64,000 nucleotides of DNA from Streptomyces gardneri (GTDB lineage Bacteria > Actinomycetota > Actinomycetes > Streptomycetales > Streptomycetaceae): NCBI RefSeq assembly GCF_006539185.1, contig NZ_BJMN01000012.1:124001-188000 (forward strand), read 5' to 3'. Below the pieces are notes generated by a model. It saw only the letters and a program-made list of their open reading frames with translations. It made no database searches and was not told the DNA's origin. Shown here in pieces: positions 61,727 to 64,000 of the stretch. The position numbers were made by a program, and so were the translations under genes. The first letter of the stretch is position 1, and every line of letters starts with the position of its first letter.

Positions 61727-62926
61727 ATGTCCCTCGTCAGAAACCTGAAGAGCGCGTCCACCGGCCTCGGCAACCTCAAGACCCAGGCGTCCGGCGCCGG
61801 CACCTCGGTCAAGAAGGTCGGCGACGCCGGCCGGGCGGCCAACGGCCAGCTCAAGAACCTCAAGACCGCCGCCCAGGGCTCCACCGGTCAGCTCAAGAAC
61901 CTGAAGACCGCCTCGGACCAGGCCGAGCGGTCCATGAAGAAGGCCGGCGACACCGCGCAGTCGGCCGGCGGCAAGCTCGGCAAGTACGAGTCGGGCGCCG
62001 GCAAGGCGGCCAAGGGCCAGGACAAGCTCAACAAGTCCATGAAGGGCAACATCCTCGCCCGGCTCCTCGAACTCTTCATGCCGCTCATCGAGAAGATCGT
62101 CGAGATGGCGATGCGCTCGAAGACGATGCAGACGGTCATGAAGAAGGCGTTCGACGCCATCAAGACCGTCATCAGCGCCGTCATGAAGGCCATCGGGCCG
62201 ATCATGAAGAAGGCCGGAGACCTGATCAAGACGGTCTGGAACGGCATCAAGACCGCCATCTCCACCGTCGTCAAGGCCGTCGCCACCGTCATCAAGACCT
62301 ACGTGAACATCTGGAAGACGGTCATCACCACGGTGATGAACGCGATCAAGACCGTCATCAGCGGGGTCTGGAAGGGCATCAAGGCCGTCATCACGCCGGT
62401 CGTCGACTGGATCAAGTCGGCGATCCCGCAGGCGTTCACCGCCGTCAAGGACAAGATGTCGTCCATCTGGAACGGCCTCAAGGACATCGCGTCCCGGGCG
62501 TTCGACGGCATCAAGAGCGGCGTGAAGGGCCCGATCAACTCGGTCATCAGCCTCATCAACTCGATGATCAGCAGCCTCAACCGGGTCAAGGTCAGCGTCC
62601 CCGGCTGGGTCCCCGTCGTCGGCGGCAAGACCTTCGGCGTCAACCTGCCGACCATCCCCATGCTCGCCACCGGTGGTGTCGTCATGCCCCGCCACGGCGG
62701 TGTCCCGGCGATCCTCGCCGAGGCCGGCGAGGCCGAGGCCGTCCTCCCGCTCTCCAAGCTGGACCGGCTGCTCGCCATGACCGCGAAGCGCGCCCGTGTG
62801 AACGCCGGCCCCCAGGCCGGCCAGGGCGGCACCGGACTGCACATCGAGCACTACCACGCCGCCCGCGGCAGTGACCCGCAGTCCACGGCCGACGCCCTCA
62901 TGTACCTGGCGAAGGCACGCGGATGA
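61727..62926 (+). CDS. Short tape-measure-like protein, 399 aa
   Basis: A full AAAGGAGGT site precedes ATG 61727. After a Gly/Lys/Ala-rich start, residues about 115-245 form repeated amphipathic helices with Trp-x-x-Ile-Lys units ('VWNGIKTAISTVVKAVATVI'). The end carries motifs of phage tape measures: 'GPINSVISLINSMISSLN', 'IPMLATGGVVMP' and 'GEAEAVLPLSKL'. It is much shorter than usual tape measures (often above 1000 aa). The stop overlaps the next gene as ATGA. Confidence 0.8.
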   Translation: MSLVRNLKSASTGLGNLKTQASGAGTSVKKVGDAGRAANGQLKNLKTAAQGSTGQLKNLKTASDQAERSMKKAGDTAQSAGGKLGKYESGAGKAAKGQDKLNKSMKGNILARLLELFMPLIEKIVEMAMRSKTMQTVMKKAFDAIKTVISAVMKAIGPIMKKAGDLIKTVWNGIKTAISTVVKAVATVIKTYVNIWKTVITTVMNAIKTVISGVWKGIKAVITPVVDWIKSAIPQAFTAVKDKMSSIWNGLKDIASRAFDGIKSGVKGPINSVISLINSMISSLNRVKVSVPGWVPVVGGKTFGVNLPTIPMLATGGVVMPRHGGVPAILAEAGEAEAVLPLSKLDRLLAMTAKRARVNAGPQAGQGGTGLHIEHYHAARGSDPQSTADALMYLAKARG

Positions 62927-64000
62927 CCGCCGTCGCCCCCATGCCCGGCTTCAGGGTCGCCGTCCCGGCGATGAGCTCCCTGCTGCAGGGCGTCGGCCAG
63001 GCGAACACCGCGATGCGGAAGCTCAGGCAGGACGTCCAGCACGCGTCCCGCAACGTCGGCGCGCTCGCCACCGGGCTGCGTACCGTCGGCACCACCCTCC
63101 GGACCCTCGGCACCACCGCGTCCGGGACCGCCACCGCCGTCACCAAGATCCGCCGGTCCACCGCCCCCGCCGGGGTCAAGCGGATCGGCACGGCGGCGGG
63201 CAAGGCCCGCACCGCGGCGGGCAAGATCGGCACCGGTGCCGGGGCGATCTTCGCGCTCATCCTGCCGATGCTCCCCATCGCCGACGTCATCACCGGCCTG
63301 ATGGGCACCTTCGGCACCGTCATGACCGTCGCCTCCGTCGTCATGACCGCCGTCAACGTCGCCATGCGGGCCAACCCGCTCGGCTTCGTCGTCGGCATCA
63401 TCGTGCCCATCGCGGCGGCCATCATCGAGTTCGCGCTGAACTCCGAGACCGGCCAGCAGATCATGCAGCAGGTCTTCGAGCGCGCGCTCGCGGTCATCGA
63501 GGAGATCTGGAATTTCCTCGCCCCGTTCGTGGAGATGATCGGGACGGCGGTCGGGACGTACTTCAACGGGTATCTGGCCGTGATCACCGGAGTGATCACG
63601 GGCATCGGTGTCGTCATCGGCGGGGTCGAGAAGCTCAGCGCCTCCGTCTCCTCCGCCTGGAACGCGCTCCGCGGGATCGCCTCGGGCGCGATGGACGGCA
63701 TCAAGAACGCCGTACGCCCCGTCGTCTCGTGGATCACCGACTCCGTCCCCGGCTTCTTCCGGACCGCGAAGGACGCGGTCTCCGGGGCCCTGCGCGGTAT
63801 CGGTGACCTGATCAAGGGCGCTCTGAGTTCCGTGATCGGGGTCGTCAAGGGCCCGATCAACGGCATGATCGCCTTCGTCAACTGGATCATCGACGGCCTC
63901 AACAAGCTCAGCTTCGAGATCCCCCTCACCGACAAGAAGTTCGGTGTCGAACTCGACAAGATCCCCATGCTCGCCGAGGGCGGCATCGTCTTCCCCGGCG
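62923..64000 (+). CDS. Second tape-measure-like protein (partial, runs off the window)
   Basis: ATG 62923 overlaps the previous stop; 359 residues are visible. It has a helical Ala/Gly-rich start, hydrophobic stretches ('AIFALILPMLPIADVITGLM', 'LGFVVGIIVPIAAAIIEFAL'), then 'GPINGMIAFVNWIIDGLNKL' and 'IPMLAEGGIVFPG', matching the end of the preceding protein. The two are tandem paralogues. The C-terminal end and downstream genes lie outside the window. Confidence 0.82.
   Translation, partial: MTAVAPMPGFRVAVPAMSSLLQGVGQANTAMRKLRQDVQHASRNVGALATGLRTVGTTLRTLGTTASGTATAVTKIRRSTAPAGVKRIGTAAGKARTAAGKIGTGAGAIFALILPMLPIADVITGLMGTFGTVMTVASVVMTAVNVAMRANPLGFVVGIIVPIAAAIIEFALNSETGQQIMQQVFERALAVIEEIWNFLAPFVEMIGTAVGTYFNGYLAVITGVITGIGVVIGGVEKLSASVSSAWNALRGIASGAMDGIKNAVRPVVSWITDSVPGFFRTAKDAVSGALRGIGDLIKGALSSVIGVVKGPINGMIAFVNWIIDGLNKLSFEIPLTDKKFGVELDKIPMLAEGGIVFPG

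Noticed and set aside
53975..64000. Contractile injection system (eCIS)
   Set aside because: No sheath, baseplate, VgrG-like spike or AAA ATPase gene is seen; the visible tail proteins fit a non-contractile tube. It cannot be excluded beyond the window.

Overview
The window is high-GC DNA with GTG/TTG starts, 4-bp GTGA/ATGA overlaps, WhiB and LAxTG-sortase proteins, and a ribosomal-protein cluster without rpsD. All of this points to a Streptomyces chromosome (inference from gene content; no search was run).

Layout. 1-5.5 kb: end of a THUMP-like methyltransferase gene, two unrecognised genes, an ECF sigma factor/YCII pair, and a polysaccharide deacetylase lipoprotein. 5.2-9.3 kb: the tRNA t6A genes tsaD, rimI, tsaB and tsaE, with small companions. 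9.3-19.7 kb: cell-wall and housekeeping genes (alpha/beta hydrolase, alr, L,D-transpeptidase, nnrD, acpS, glmS, a lipoprotein). Among them is an iron-box-controlled pair: a secreted protein and a sortase-anchored beta-propeller. 19.9-24.5 kb: coaA, a DUF389 membrane protein, glmM, rpsI-rplM. 25-28.5 kb: ABC-F ATPase, a membrane-anchored protein, truA.

28.5-47 kb, minus strand, is the S10-spc-alpha ribosomal cluster (rpsJ to rplO; secY-adk-map-infA-rpmJ-rpsM-rpsK-rpoA-rplQ). It is interrupted between rplO and secY by a 2 kb plus-strand block: two secreted proteins and an atypical LuxR-type regulator. A second ECF/YCII pair (47.5-49.1 kb) separates it from the str operon rpsL-rpsG-fusA-tuf (49.3-53.6 kb). 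The str and S10 leaders share a 25-nt hairpin element.

54 kb to the window end is the most unusual part: a phage-tail-like gene set placed next to rpsL. It has an XRE regulator divergent from a WhiB-like gene, a zinc-ribbon protein, a small helix-turn-helix protein, an ATP-grasp-like gene, a tail-terminator candidate, a probable major tail protein, a tail-assembly chaperone with a -1 frameshifted second frame, and at least two tandem short tape-measure-like proteins. No terminase, portal or capsid gene is present between rpsL and the tail genes. A LexA-like box and repeated GCACG/CGTGC palindromes suggest regulated, possibly DNA-damage-induced, expression. A domesticated tail particle (tailocin-like) or a prophage remnant are the leading explanations; the right end is cut by the window.
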